A stretch of DNA of 42,241 bases from Acidimicrobiia bacterium (GCA_040880805.1 JBBDHW010000019.1:45870-88110); one strand, 5' to 3'. Shown: positions 7,126 through 15,365, counted from the first letter of the stretch. The notes: generated by a model from the letters alone, not told the origin. Made by a program: numbers and translations.

Positions 7126-8300
7126 CCACCACCCCGGCACCCGCGCGTCTGCGCGCCGTCACGAGGGAGCTCGACCCGGGTGGCGACCTGATCGCCGCGG
7201 TCGACGCCGAAGGCTTCGCGTGGCTTCACCACAAGACGCGGATCGTGGCGTCAGGTGTCGCGGCGCGTCTCGCGCCCGACGACGTCGCGGCCGCGCTCGC
7301 CGCGATCGAGACCGACGATCCACTCGGCCTCCCGGGCACCGGTGCGCTCGCGGTGGGCGGGTTGCCCTTCGACCCTGCCGCCGGCGGCGAGCTGGTGGTC
7401 CCGGCGCGGGTCGTCGGCGAGCTGAACGGCTGCGCGTGGGTCACGGAGATCGAGCCGCGGCCGTCCGACGCAGTCGACGCGCGAACCCAGCCCACACGGT
7501 TCTCGGTCGTCGCCCCGCGATCACGCGAGCAGTGGCGCGCCATGGTGCAGGCCGCGCTCGCCGCGATCGGCAGCGGGGAGCTCGAGAAGGTCGTGCTCGC
7601 GCGGGAGGTCATGATCGAGGCCGATACGCCATTCGACCTTCGCGCCATCGTCCGTCGGCTCGTGTCGCAACAGCCAGGTTGTTTCGTATACGCGTCAGAG
7701 GGCCTCGTCGGCGCGAGCCCCGAGCTGCTCGTGCGTCGCATCGACGACGAAGTCGAGTCGCTGCCGGTCGCCGGGACTGCGGTTGCCGACGGCGACGACG
7801 CCTCGCTACGCGCGTTGGCCGCATCGGTCAAGGACCACCGCGAACATCGGTTCGTCGTCGACGCGATCGTCGAAACCCTCGAGGAGTATTGCGACGAGCT
7901 CGATGCAGGCACGGTTCCCGAGGTCGCGGTGTTCGGTCACGTCGCCCACCTCGCGACGCGCGTGAGCGGACGGTTACGTGCGCCTGCTCCGAGCGCGCTC
8001 GAGATCGCACGGCGGTTGCATCCGAGCCCGGCCGTCGGCGGCACACCGAGGCAGACCGCCGTCGAAGCGATCGGCGCCCTCGAAGGATTCGATCGGGGCC
8101 GCTACGCCGGGCCGGTCGGTTGGGTCGATGCCCGCGGAAATGGAGAGTGGGCGATCGCGCTCCGCGGCGCCGAGCTCGACGGTTCGCGCGCACGTCTCGT
8201 TGCGGGCGCGGGGATCGTGACCGGATCGGAGCCCGACGCCGAGTGGGCCGAGACCCAGGCAAAGCTCGAACCGATGCTCCGGGCCCTCGTACGACCGTAA
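7122..8300 (+). CDS. menF: Isochorismate synthase (MenF type)
   Basis: A 392-residue chorismate-utilising enzyme that converts chorismate to isochorismate, the first step of menaquinone synthesis. The C-terminal two thirds carries the family motifs: LEKVVLAREVMIEA, GCFVYASEGLVGASPELLV, LPVAGTAVADG, SVKDHREHRFVVDAIVE, HLATRVSGRL, LHPSPAVGGTPR and RGRYAGPVGW, ending with GAGIVTGSEPDAEW and an acidic ETQAKL helix. The men neighbours argue for menaquinone rather than a siderophore. It is translationally coupled to menG and ends five bases before a convergent ArsR-like gene. Confidence 0.93.
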   Translation: MTTTPAPARLRAVTRELDPGGDLIAAVDAEGFAWLHHKTRIVASGVAARLAPDDVAAALAAIETDDPLGLPGTGALAVGGLPFDPAAGGELVVPARVVGELNGCAWVTEIEPRPSDAVDARTQPTRFSVVAPRSREQWRAMVQAALAAIGSGELEKVVLAREVMIEADTPFDLRAIVRRLVSQQPGCFVYASEGLVGASPELLVRRIDDEVESLPVAGTAVADGDDASLRALAASVKDHREHRFVVDAIVETLEEYCDELDAGTVPEVAVFGHVAHLATRVSGRLRAPAPSALEIARRLHPSPAVGGTPRQTAVEAIGALEGFDRGRYAGPVGWVDARGNGEWAIALRGAELDGSRARLVAGAGIVTGSEPDAEWAETQAKLEPMLRALVRP

Positions 8301-8305
8301 CGCAA

Positions 8306-8638
8306 CTACGCGGCGAAGTTGCCCAACCACTCGGCAGCAACCGCGTCCAGGCGGTCTACGTCGAGCGCATAGACACGCTCCCGGCCGCGACGGGTCACGG
8401 TGATCAAGCCTGCGTCGACGAGCACCCGGAGGTGCCCTGTCGTCGTCGGCCACGAGCACGCGAAGCGCCCCGCGATGTCGCCGGCCGTCATCTCACCTCC
8501 ACGGGCGTGGAGCACGAGCAGGATCTGTCGCCGCGACGCGTGCGCGAGCGCGCCGAAGACCACTTCAATGTCGTCGAGCTCTCGTTGTCCGCGGGTAGTC
8601 AGGTCGTTGCCACCTGGCGGAAGTGGAGGAACTCCCAC
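8306..8638 (-). CDS. ArsR/SdpR-like winged-helix repressor
   Basis: About 110 residues with a single winged helix-turn-helix: VFGALAHASRRQILLVL, GDIAGRFACSWPTTTGHLR as recognition region, VLVDAGLITVTRRGRERVYAL as the wing, and a short C-terminal helix. The ELCVCDL metal site of classic ArsR proteins is replaced by EMTAGDI, so it probably does not sense arsenic or metal through that site. The start is uncertain. GTG at 8638 is the best in-frame choice and would overlap the upstream 105-residue gene by about 40 bases. Family practice suggests that it represses its own operon through the inverted repeat at 8924-8947. Confidence 0.78.
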   Translation of the reverse strand: MGVPPLPPGGNDLTTRGQRELDDIEVVFGALAHASRRQILLVLHARGGEMTAGDIAGRFACSWPTTTGHLRVLVDAGLITVTRRGRERVYALDVDRLDAVAAEWLGNFAA

Positions 8639-8916
8639 TTCGGCAGCTCGCCGCGGTCCTCGAGGCAGAGCTCCATCGGTTCCCAGATCGCGATGACCCG
8701 CGGGTGCTCGTGCGCGCGCTGGAAACCGCCTTCGGCCCACGTGAAGATCTCCACGTACGTGGGTGGCTCGGCGAGCGAGCGGTAGGCAATCGCTGGTTGG
8801 TCGGTGACCGTCCCGAGCTCGTGCAGCGTGGGCCAGTGCCGGGCAAGCAGCTCGCGGAACTCGTCCTCTCGGTCGGGACGGACGAGATAACGGCAGATGA
8901 CGGTCTCTTCGGCCAT
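8599..8916 (-). CDS. Small ABM-like (dimeric alpha/beta barrel) protein
   Basis: A 105-residue protein, MAEETVICRYLVRPDREDEF and onward, with the beta-alpha-beta-beta pattern of antibiotic biosynthesis monooxygenase-like or ferredoxin-like dimeric barrels: CRYLVRPDREDEFRELL, IAYRSLAEPPTYVEIFTW and HPRVIAIWEPMELCLED. I do not recognise a specific function. It is the first gene of a two-gene unit with the ArsR-like repressor, a common pairing in which the repressor responds to a small molecule handled by the partner. The ATG lies eight bases after a TAAATA -10 box, so the mRNA is probably leaderless. Confidence 0.7.
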   Translation of the reverse strand: MAEETVICRYLVRPDREDEFRELLARHWPTLHELGTVTDQPAIAYRSLAEPPTYVEIFTWAEGGFQRAHEHPRVIAIWEPMELCLEDRGELPKWEFLHFRQVATT

Positions 8917-8923
8917 GGGCCCG

Positions 8924-8954
8924 TTATTTAGCCATCTACCTAAATAAATGTCAA
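8924..8954 (-). promoter_or_regulatory. Promoter and ArsR-type operator of the ABM-like/ArsR operon
   Basis: A perfect inverted repeat TTATTTAG (8924-8931) and CTAAATAA (8940-8947), separated by eight bases, stands out as AT-rich in this GC-rich window. On the minus strand a consensus -35 TTGACA (8949-8954, overlapping the menD stop) and a -10 TAAATA (8925-8930) flank an 18-base spacer. The operator covers the spacer and the -10, so a bound repressor would block polymerase. Confidence 0.75.
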
Positions 8955-10660
8955 CTCACGCGGTCCGCGACCGCCAACCACACCTCGCGGTGCCGGGTGA
9001 CGTTGGTGGCGCGGTTGGTACGCACGAGCACGACGCGCACGCCCCCGCCCGCCGCGGCCTCACTTACCGCCGGCGCGACGTCTGCCGCTGTGGTCGCTTC
9101 CATGACCGGGAGGCCGTGCACTCGCGCCAGCGCAGCAAGGTCGATGCCGTGCGGCGTGCCGAAAAGGGTTTCGAAATGCTCGGGAAGATCGGCCTGGGAT
9201 AGGAACGAGAAGATGCCCCCGCCGTCGTTGTCCACCACGACGAAGGTGGCATCGAGACCTCGGTCGCGCGCGCCGAGCAGGCCGTTGCTGTCGTGCAGGA
9301 AACAGAGGTCGCCGAGCAACCCGACCGTCGGACCGTCCGAACCGGCAGCGATGCCGAGAACCGTTGACACGAAGCCATCGATGCCATTGATGCCGCGGTT
9401 GGCGAGCAGCGTGAGCCCGGTCCGCGCCGCGGCGAAGCTCTCGACGTCGCGCACCGGCATGCTCGACGCGGCAACGAGTGACGCGCCGTCGGGAATCGCC
9501 GCCACCACGTCACGGGCGATGCGCCCTTCGAATGGTTCGTTCCAACCGTCGATGAGACCGTCGATCGCCGCGCGCGCGGACACGTCCGCGGAGCGCCACG
9601 ACTCGTTCCATTCGTCGTCGATCGTGAGACCGGCAAGCTGGGGTGTGAGCGCGTCGAGGAGCAGCTCGGCGTCGGCGAGCATCCGGCCGCTCACCGCATG
9701 GTGCGGGTCGAGCCACGCGCCGTCGGGATCGACCAAGACCTGGCCGACGTCGGGGTCCAGCCACTGCATCGAGACCTTGCTGGTGAGCGGCCCGCCGATG
9801 CGCAGCACGACATCCGGACGATGCGCGCTCGCGAAGTCGCCGCTGCGGAGCAGCGGGTCGTACGTGGTGACGGTGCCGGGTACCCGCAGGTTGGAGATGG
9901 GATCGGCGAGGACGGGCCAGCCGGTCACCTCGGCGAACCGCATGAGTGTCTCCGTTCGCACGCCTGCGCCCCATCCCGCGACGACGAGCCCACGAGGCGT
10001 GGACCCGATCAGATCGGCGAGCGCGTCGAGCATCGCCGCGCTCGGTGCGCGGGTACCGGGCGCGCGTGCCGTCCACGGGCGGTCGTGGGAGCGGCCCGGT
10101 GCGTCGACGAGCGGCGCGCCGGTCGGCACGAGCGGCTCGCGGAACGGAAGGTTGAGGTGCACCGGCCCGGCGGGCGGTCCGAACGAGTCCCCTACCGCCC
10201 GCGCCGCCATCGAGCGCCACTCCGCACCGACACCCGGACGATCGTCGGGAACGCCGGCTTCGCAGAACCAGCGCACGGCGTTGCCGTAGAGCTTCAGCTG
10301 GTCGATGGTCTGGCCGGCGCCGGCGTCGCGGAACTCGGGCGGGCGATCTGCCGTGCACACGATCAGCGGCACGCGCGAGTGGTGCGCTTCGAGGACCGCG
10401 GCGTGGAAGTTGGCTGCGGCGGTCCCCGAGGTGCAGAGCACGACCGCGGGGCGGCCCGAGGCCTTGCCGCGGCCGAGCGCGAAGTACGACGCGGAGCGCT
10501 CGTCGAGATGTACGTGCAGCCGGACGCGGTCGTCGCCGGCGAGCGCGAGCGCGAGGGGCGCCGAGCGCGAACCGGGCGCGAGGCATGCGTCGGTGACCCC
10601 GTTGCGCACCCACTCGTCGACCAGCGTGCGCGCGAATGAGGTTGCGGCGTCGCGGGTCAT
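8951..10660 (-). CDS. menD: SEPHCHC synthase (2-succinyl-5-enolpyruvyl-6-hydroxy-3-cyclohexene-1-carboxylate synthase)
   Basis: A 569-residue thiamine-diphosphate enzyme that joins isochorismate with 2-oxoglutarate in menaquinone synthesis. It begins with the family N-terminus FARTLVDEWVRNGVTDACLAPGSRSAPL, then has HLDERSASYFALGRGKASG carrying the cofactor-activating glutamate, CTSGTAAANFHAAVLEAHHS, LNLPFREPLVP, and the C-terminal ThDP motif LLGDLCFLHDSNGLL with DNDGGGIFSFL. Length and order are normal for MenD. Its ATG is only 14 bases from the divergent menH start. The -35 of the downstream ArsR operon overlaps its stop codon. Confidence 0.95.
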   Translation of the reverse strand: MTRDAATSFARTLVDEWVRNGVTDACLAPGSRSAPLALALAGDDRVRLHVHLDERSASYFALGRGKASGRPAVVLCTSGTAAANFHAAVLEAHHSRVPLIVCTADRPPEFRDAGAGQTIDQLKLYGNAVRWFCEAGVPDDRPGVGAEWRSMAARAVGDSFGPPAGPVHLNLPFREPLVPTGAPLVDAPGRSHDRPWTARAPGTRAPSAAMLDALADLIGSTPRGLVVAGWGAGVRTETLMRFAEVTGWPVLADPISNLRVPGTVTTYDPLLRSGDFASAHRPDVVLRIGGPLTSKVSMQWLDPDVGQVLVDPDGAWLDPHHAVSGRMLADAELLLDALTPQLAGLTIDDEWNESWRSADVSARAAIDGLIDGWNEPFEGRIARDVVAAIPDGASLVAASSMPVRDVESFAAARTGLTLLANRGINGIDGFVSTVLGIAAGSDGPTVGLLGDLCFLHDSNGLLGARDRGLDATFVVVDNDGGGIFSFLSQADLPEHFETLFGTPHGIDLAALARVHGLPVMEATTAADVAPAVSEAAAGGGVRVVLVRTNRATNVTRHREVWLAVADRVS

Positions 10661-10674
10661 GACAGGATCACCGC

Positions 10675-11343
10675 GTGACCTGGGTACTCGTACACGGCTT
10701 CACGCAGAGCGAACGCTCGTGGGGTCCGATCCCACTCGACGATGCGGCCGCGCTGCGGGTCCCCGACAACCTCGACTTCGTCGCAACCGCGCGCGCGCTG
10801 GGCGACGCAGGAGGTCATGCGAGCTACGTCGGCTACTCCATGGGCGGCCGCCTGTGCCTCCAACTCGCGCTCGATCGGCCCGCGCTCGTGGAGCGCCTCG
10901 TGCTGGTGAGCGCGTCGGCGGGTATCGCCGACGACGCCGAGCGCGCGGCGCGGCGTGAGAGCGACGAACGGCTCACGCACGAGATCGAGCGAGATGGTGT
11001 GGACGCGTTCCTCGAACACTGGCTCGCGCACCCGATGTTCGCCTCGCTTCCTCGCGATGCAGCCGGTATCGAGGAGCGTCGAGCTGCGAACACGATGGAC
11101 CGTCTGACCCACCAACTCTTGGTACTGGGTCAGGGTACGCAGCCGGACAACTGGGGCAGGCTGGGCGAGTTGCCCATGCCGGTGCTGATCGTCGCCGGCG
11201 GGCTCGACACGAAGTACGTCGACATCGCGTACCGAATGGGTGAAGCAATCCCGAACGCGCGTGTCGAGATCGTCGATGGCGCCGGCCATGCGTGCCACCT
11301 CGAACGACCGGAAGGCATCGCTCAACTGCTCGCCTCCTGGTAA
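10675..11343 (+). CDS. menH: SHCHC synthase-like alpha/beta hydrolase (MenH)
   Basis: A 222-residue alpha/beta hydrolase. It has the VLVHGFTQSERSW oxyanion segment, the nucleophile elbow YVGYSMGGRLCLQLAL (Ser), the acid-bearing LIVAGGLDTKY and the catalytic His in DGAGHACHLERP. The gene context (menD divergent, menC convergent) and the SMGGRLCL pattern typical of MenH support the step that eliminates pyruvate from SEPHCHC. GTG at 10675 is the start; a weak -10 CAGGAT precedes it by six bases. The 3' end overlaps menC by 22 bases. Confidence 0.87.
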   Translation: MTWVLVHGFTQSERSWGPIPLDDAAALRVPDNLDFVATARALGDAGGHASYVGYSMGGRLCLQLALDRPALVERLVLVSASAGIADDAERAARRESDERLTHEIERDGVDAFLEHWLAHPMFASLPRDAAGIEERRAANTMDRLTHQLLVLGQGTQPDNWGRLGELPMPVLIVAGGLDTKYVDIAYRMGEAIPNARVEIVDGAGHACHLERPEGIAQLLASW

Positions 11344-12161
11344 CGCGCCAACAGCGCCGCGTCCGGCGTGACCGTGCGCACGGGCAACACGCCGTGTTCG
11401 GGCACAAGTGAATCGATCACGACGTCACCCGCGATCTGCGACAGCGTGGCCAACCCGCACGCGTACCGCAGCTCGGGCAACGCGGCTGCGAGCGCGAGGC
11501 CGGCGGCGATGCCGACCGACGTCTCCATCATCGATGAGACGATCGCGGGCACCCCAGCTTCCTCGGCAATGGCCAGTGCCGCGCGGACACCTCCGAGTGG
11601 TTGCTGCTTCAGCACGATCGCGTCGACGGCGTCGAGCGCGCGCAGTCGGCGCGCATCCTCGAGGGAGCGAACACATTCGTCGGCCGCGATCGGGACTTCG
11701 ACGCGAGCACGGACACGAGCGAGGTCGTCGAGCGAAGCGACCGGCTGCTCGACCAGCTGGAGATCGAAGCGCGCCAGCCGCTCGATCACGGCGACCGCGG
11801 TGTCGACGTCCCACGCGCCGTTGGCGTCGACACGGAGCGCGACACGCGGTCCGACCGCGTCGCGCACCGCGGCGACCAACTCCACATCGCCGGGTGATCC
11901 CACCTTCACCTTCACGGCCGGGAACTCGCGCAGCATGGCCCCATCGAAGCGAGGACCGTCGACGAGCGCGTTCACCGGCACCGCATCGCGCAGCGCCGGC
12001 GGGAAGCCGAGCAGCGCAGCTTCTTCTGCGGCCCGCCGACATGCAGCGAGATCCGACGGGTAACTCGCGAGGGGTGAACACTCACCCCACCCCGCGGGGC
12101 CTTCGACGAGCGTGACCACGCGATCGCCGATCCGAAGCGTGTGCTCGGTCAGGAGAGGCAC
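11322..12161 (-). CDS. menC: o-Succinylbenzoate synthase (MenC), short N-terminus
   Basis: A 279-residue enolase-superfamily enzyme that dehydrates SHCHC to o-succinylbenzoate. Residues that fit the family are GWGECSPLASYPSD in the capping domain, AVKVKVG with its catalytic Lys, LRVDANGAWDVDTAV (first metal Asp), LVEQPVASLDDL (Glu), PIAADECVRS (Asp-Glu), IVLKQQPLGGV (second Lys) and SSMMETSVGIAAGL. The N-terminal capping strand is shorter than in many homologues. GTG at 12161 is the start and overlaps the end of menA by 13 bases, which suggests coupled translation. A longer in-frame extension only reads the menA shadow. Confidence 0.9.
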   Translation of the reverse strand: MPLLTEHTLRIGDRVVTLVEGPAGWGECSPLASYPSDLAACRRAAEEAALLGFPPALRDAVPVNALVDGPRFDGAMLREFPAVKVKVGSPGDVELVAAVRDAVGPRVALRVDANGAWDVDTAVAVIERLARFDLQLVEQPVASLDDLARVRARVEVPIAADECVRSLEDARRLRALDAVDAIVLKQQPLGGVRAALAIAEEAGVPAIVSSMMETSVGIAAGLALAAALPELRYACGLATLSQIAGDVVIDSLVPEHGVLPVRTVTPDAALLARYQEASS

Positions 12162-13021
12162 AGCCCCACGCTCACGAGAACGGCGACGACGACCTCGAGC
12201 CTCGACGTGGCGACCAGCGCCGCGACCAGGGAGGGCGGGTCGGTGCTCCGGCGCATGATCCGGACCGGCTTGATCGCGAGCGGCAGCGCCCCGAGACCGA
12301 GCAGCGCCCAGGGTTGGGTGATGCCGATCGCGACGACCGCGGCGAACGAGCCGGCATAACAGGCGACGAACAGCGCGCGTGCAGTGGGCGCGCCGACCCG
12401 TACCGCGAGCGTGCGCTTGCCGGACGCGGTGTCGGTGGGGACGTCGCGCACGTTGTTGGCAAGGAGGATGGCGCACGCGAGGAGACCGACGACGAGCGAA
12501 CCCCACCACGCGGCGCCGGGTACGTACTCCACCTGCACGTATGCAGATCCCACCGTGGCGACGAACCCGAAGAACACCAGCACCATGAGCTCGCCCACAC
12601 CGAGGTAGCCGAGCGGGACGGGTCCGCCGGTGTAGAGCACGGCGGCGGCGATGGCGGCGACGCCCACGAGCAGCAGCCAGGGGTTGACGACGAGTGACAG
12701 CACGAGACCGACGACCGCGGCAACTGCGAACGCGAGCGCGGCCGCGTTGCGGACCGCCTTCGGCGTCGCAACCCCGCTCGCGGTCAGTCGCAGTGGGCCT
12801 TTGCGATCGCGGTCGGTGCCGCGCACGCCGTCGGAGTAGTCGTTCGCGTAGTTGACCCCGACCTGCAACGCGAGCGCGACGACCATCGCCGATGCGAATC
12901 GCCACCAGATCACGCCGTCGGCATCAGCTACCGCCGCGGCCGTGCCCACCAGCACGGGCGCCACCGCCGCCCCGAGTGTCCGCGGCCTACTTCCTTGGAC
13001 CCACTCTCCGACCGTCGTCAT
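12149..13021 (-). CDS. menA: 1,4-Dihydroxy-2-naphthoate polyprenyltransferase (MenA)
   Basis: A 290-residue UbiA-family membrane prenyltransferase that attaches the isoprenoid tail to DHNA. The N-terminus MTTVGEWVQGSRPRTLGAAV is typical of MenA. The first Asp-rich motif is NYANDYSDGVRGTD with RKGPLRLTASG, and the second is NNVRDVPTDTASGKRTLAVR. About eight or nine hydrophobic helices fill the rest. ATG at 13021 fits homologues best; an in-frame ATG at 13033 (MWSEM) is possible. The long upstream open frame reads antisense of menB and the intergenic repeat and was discarded. Confidence 0.93.
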   Translation of the reverse strand: MTTVGEWVQGSRPRTLGAAVAPVLVGTAAAVADADGVIWWRFASAMVVALALQVGVNYANDYSDGVRGTDRDRKGPLRLTASGVATPKAVRNAAALAFAVAAVVGLVLSLVVNPWLLLVGVAAIAAAVLYTGGPVPLGYLGVGELMVLVFFGFVATVGSAYVQVEYVPGAAWWGSLVVGLLACAILLANNVRDVPTDTASGKRTLAVRVGAPTARALFVACYAGSFAAVVAIGITQPWALLGLGALPLAIKPVRIMRRSTDPPSLVAALVATSRLEVVVAVLVSVGLCLS

Positions 13022-13033
13022 CTCAGACCACAT

Positions 13034-13140
13034 CGACTCGCTGCCGCGAGCGAGCGAAGTCGAGCGAGCACCGCGGAGCGAACGGAGCGGATGGAGCGAG
13101 CTCGCGAGGGGAAGGAGCGGAGTGGGAGCGGAGCAAGGAA
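13034..13140. repeat. Purine-rich intergenic repeat, element E, between menB and menA
   Basis: This 107-base gap is made of GAGCGAGC/GGAGCG-type units. The segment at 13046-13069 closely matches, in reverse complement, 28171-28193 in element D, including the following CGGAGCG run. It lacks the GGNTACC-centred palindrome of the other elements. It holds no gene. Confidence 0.5.
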
Positions 13141-13980
13141 TTAGGGCCGCTTCGGAAAACGCGCGAAGTCGGGCTCGCGCTTCTCGACGTAGGCCTGCTT
13201 GCCCTCCTGCGCTTCCTCGCTCATGTAGTAGAGGAGCGTGGCGTCCCCCGCGAGCTGCTGGATGCCGGCGAGGCCGTCGTCGGCCGCGTTGCACGATGCC
13301 TTGATCATGCGCAGCGCGAGCGGACTGTGGCCGAGCATCTCGCGGCACCATTGGACCGTCTCCACCTCGAGGTCGACGAGTGGCACGACCGTGTTCACGA
13401 GACCCATCGCGAGCGCGTCCTGCGCGTCGTACTGACGGCACAGGAACCAGATCTCGCGGGTCTTCTTCTGGCCGACCGAGCGCGCGAGCAGCCCACTGCC
13501 GTACCCGCCGTCGAACGAGCCGACACGCGGCCCGGTCTGACCGAAGATCGCGTTGTCGGCCGCGATCGTGAGATCGCACACGACGTGGAGCACGTGGCCG
13601 CCACCGATCGCGTACCCCGCGACCATCGCGACGACCGGCTTCGGCAACCGGCGGATCTGCACCTGGAGGTCGAGCACGTTGAGCCGCCCGATGCCGTCGT
13701 CGCCGACGTAGCCGTCGTCACCGCGGATGCGCTGGTCGCCACCTGAGCAGAACGCAAGCGGACCCTCACCGGTGAGCACGATGACGCCCACGTCGCGGTC
13801 GTTGCGCCCGCGCTCGAAGGCGTCCTGGAGCTCGTAGAGGGTCTTGGGTCGGAACGCGTTCCGAACCTCGGGCCGGCAGATCGTGATCTTGGCGATCCCG
13901 TCCGCGAGCTCGTAGCGGATGTCGCCGTAGCCGGCGTCGACCACCTGCCAGTCGGCGCCCGATTTGATGACGGTATCCAT
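13141..13980 (-). CDS. menB: 1,4-Dihydroxy-2-naphthoyl-CoA synthase (MenB)
   Basis: A 279-residue crotonase-superfamily enzyme that cyclises o-succinylbenzoyl-CoA to DHNA-CoA. MenB-specific features are seen: [56 protein letters not shown], the characteristic [18 protein letters not shown], a [16 protein letters not shown] segment and a C-terminal [21 protein letters not shown] at 13980 was chosen because GGAG lies at the right distance upstream on the minus strand and [12 protein letters not shown] matches homologue starts; the longer frame has no support. A pseudo-palindrome similar to the merR operator lies upstream (13997-14010). Confidence 0.95.
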   Translation of the reverse strand: MDTVIKSGADWQVVDAGYGDIRYELADGIAKITICRPEVRNAFRPKTLYELQDAFERGRNDRDVGVIVLTGEGPLAFCSGGDQRIRGDDGYVGDDGIGRLNVLDLQVQIRRLPKPVVAMVAGYAIGGGHVLHVVCDLTIAADNAIFGQTGPRVGSFDGGYGSGLLARSVGQKKTREIWFLCRQYDAQDALAMGLVNTVVPLVDLEVETVQWCREMLGHSPLALRMIKASCNAADDGLAGIQQLAGDATLLYYMSEEAQEGKQAYVEKREPDFARFPKRP

Positions 13981-13996
13981 GGGCGTCTCCACTCTC

Positions 13997-14010
13997 GGAG
14001 CAATCACTCC
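13997..14010. promoter_or_regulatory. Operator-like pseudo-palindrome upstream of menB
   Basis: GGAGCAATCACTCC matches the palindrome GGAGCAACTGCTCC in the merR promoter at 11 of 14 positions and keeps the GGAG/CTCC ends. It sits about 17-30 bases upstream of the menB start on the minus strand. It may be a second target of the MerR regulator; this is inference from similarity only. Confidence 0.35.
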
Positions 14011-14054
14011 AACAAACATGCTCACGGTAGCGGTTTGACAGCGCCGGGCCGCCA

Positions 14055-14070
14055 TGTGAAGGTGTTCACA
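14055..14070 (+). promoter_or_regulatory. CRP-family consensus site before the NuoF-like gene
   Basis: TGTGA-N6-TCACA, the textbook half-site pair of CRP/FNR-type regulators, occupies 14055-14070; the dyad extends to TGTGAA/TTCACA with a GGTG centre. It ends five bases before the ATG at 14076. A perfect -35 hexamer TTGACA lies upstream (14035-14040), though no good -10 follows. A bound regulator so close to the start would be expected to repress. Confidence 0.5.
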
Positions 14071-14075
14071 AGGTT

Positions 14076-15365
14076 ATGGCAGTTCCGAACGTCCTGTTTG
14101 GCCGGATGCACGATCCGGCGGCGCACACGATCGAGCGGTACCTCGCGACCGACGGCTATGCCGCCCTGCGACGCGCCGTGCACGACATGACCCCCGAGCA
14201 GGTCCTGGCCGAGGTCCAGGCATCGGGTCTCACGGGGCGCAGCGGTGGGAGCGCCTTCACCACCGCGCAGAAGTGGGGGCTCCTGGCAGACGAGCGGCCC
14301 GCCTACGTCGTGGTGAACGGCGACGAGTCGGAGCCGGGCACGTTCAAGGATCGTCAGTTGCTCGAACGCGATCCGCACCAGCTCCTCGAAGGCGCGCTGC
14401 TGTGTGCGTACGCGGTGGGTGCCGACTGCGTGATCGTGTACGTGCGCGGCGAGTCCGCGCTCGCGTACGACCGAGTGCGCGATGCGCTCGCCGATGCGCG
14501 GCGTCATGGCGCAGTAGGCGATCACATCCTCGGCTCCGCGTTCTCGTGCGAGGCCATCGCGCACCGCGGCGCCGGCGCGTACGTCGTCGGCGAAGAGACC
14601 GCGCTGCTCTCCAGCCTGGAAGGTGAGCGCGGGATGCCACGCGTGCGGCCGCCGTACCCCGCGGCGCAAGGGCTGTACGCGCAGCCGACGATCGTGAACA
14701 ACGTCGAGACACTGTCGACGGTGCCGTGGATCGTGCGCAATGGAGGCGCCGCGTTCGCGGCTCTCGGGGGCGCGCGGTCGACCGGTACGCGGGTTTTCTC
14801 CGTTTCGGGCCGCGTTCGTCGTCCCGGGAACTACGAGATCGAACTGCATCACACGACGTTCCGCGACCTCATCTTCGATCCCGAGCTCGGCGGCGGCATC
14901 GTCGGCGACCGCGCCTTCACTGCCTTCTTCCCGGGCGCGTCGTTCCCCTGGCTCTGGCCGGAGCATCTCGATCTTCGCCTCGACATCGACGACGTCGCGG
15001 CCGCCGGCTCGTCACTCGCGTCGGGGCTTGTCGTGCTCGACGACACAGTGTGCCCGATCCGTGTTGCCGCGCGGCTCGTGCGGTTCTTCGCCGAGGAGTC
15101 GTGCGGCAAGTGCACGCCGTGTCGCGAGGGCGCGCCGTGGCTCGAGAAGATCATGTACCGGATCGTGCACGGATACGGACGGCTCGAGGACCTCGCGCTG
15201 CTCGAAGACGTCGGCAAGCGCATGGGCCCCGGAACCACGATCTGCGCGCTCGGCCCGTCGACCGTTTCACCCATCAGCTCCACGCTCACGCGCTTTCGCG
15301 ACCACTACCTCGCGCACGTAAGTGTTGGTGCCTGCCCATTGGAGGCGCCGGCGCGCGCGGCGTAG
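14076..15365 (+). CDS. NuoF-like (NADH dehydrogenase 51-kDa family) flavoprotein, stand-alone
   Basis: A 429-residue protein of the NuoF/HoxF/51-kDa family. The N-terminal FMN/NADH region is recognisable from VVVNGDESEPGTFKDRQLL, RGESALAYDRV and GAGAYVVGEETALLSSLEG. A SLBB-like part follows (SVSGRVRRPGNYEIE). The 4Fe-4S motif is CGKCTPCREGAPW with a later CALGPST. The FMN-binding glycine loop is unusual: GRSGGSAFTTAQKW where complex I has GRGGAGFPTGLKW. No nuoE, nuoG or hydrogenase genes are nearby, so it is probably not part of a standard complex I cluster. It may pass electrons between NAD(P)H and an unidentified partner, or be an orphan. Confidence 0.85.
   Translation: MAVPNVLFGRMHDPAAHTIERYLATDGYAALRRAVHDMTPEQVLAEVQASGLTGRSGGSAFTTAQKWGLLADERPAYVVVNGDESEPGTFKDRQLLERDPHQLLEGALLCAYAVGADCVIVYVRGESALAYDRVRDALADARRHGAVGDHILGSAFSCEAIAHRGAGAYVVGEETALLSSLEGERGMPRVRPPYPAAQGLYAQPTIVNNVETLSTVPWIVRNGGAAFAALGGARSTGTRVFSVSGRVRRPGNYEIELHHTTFRDLIFDPELGGGIVGDRAFTAFFPGASFPWLWPEHLDLRLDIDDVAAAGSSLASGLVVLDDTVCPIRVAARLVRFFAEESCGKCTPCREGAPWLEKIMYRIVHGYGRLEDLALLEDVGKRMGPGTTICALGPSTVSPISSTLTRFRDHYLAHVSVGACPLEAPARAA

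Noticed and set aside
10661-10674. A fourth shared-TA bidirectional promoter between menD and menH
   Set aside because: The 14-bp gap has only weak hexamers (CAGGAT on plus, GGTGAT on minus) without a common TA.
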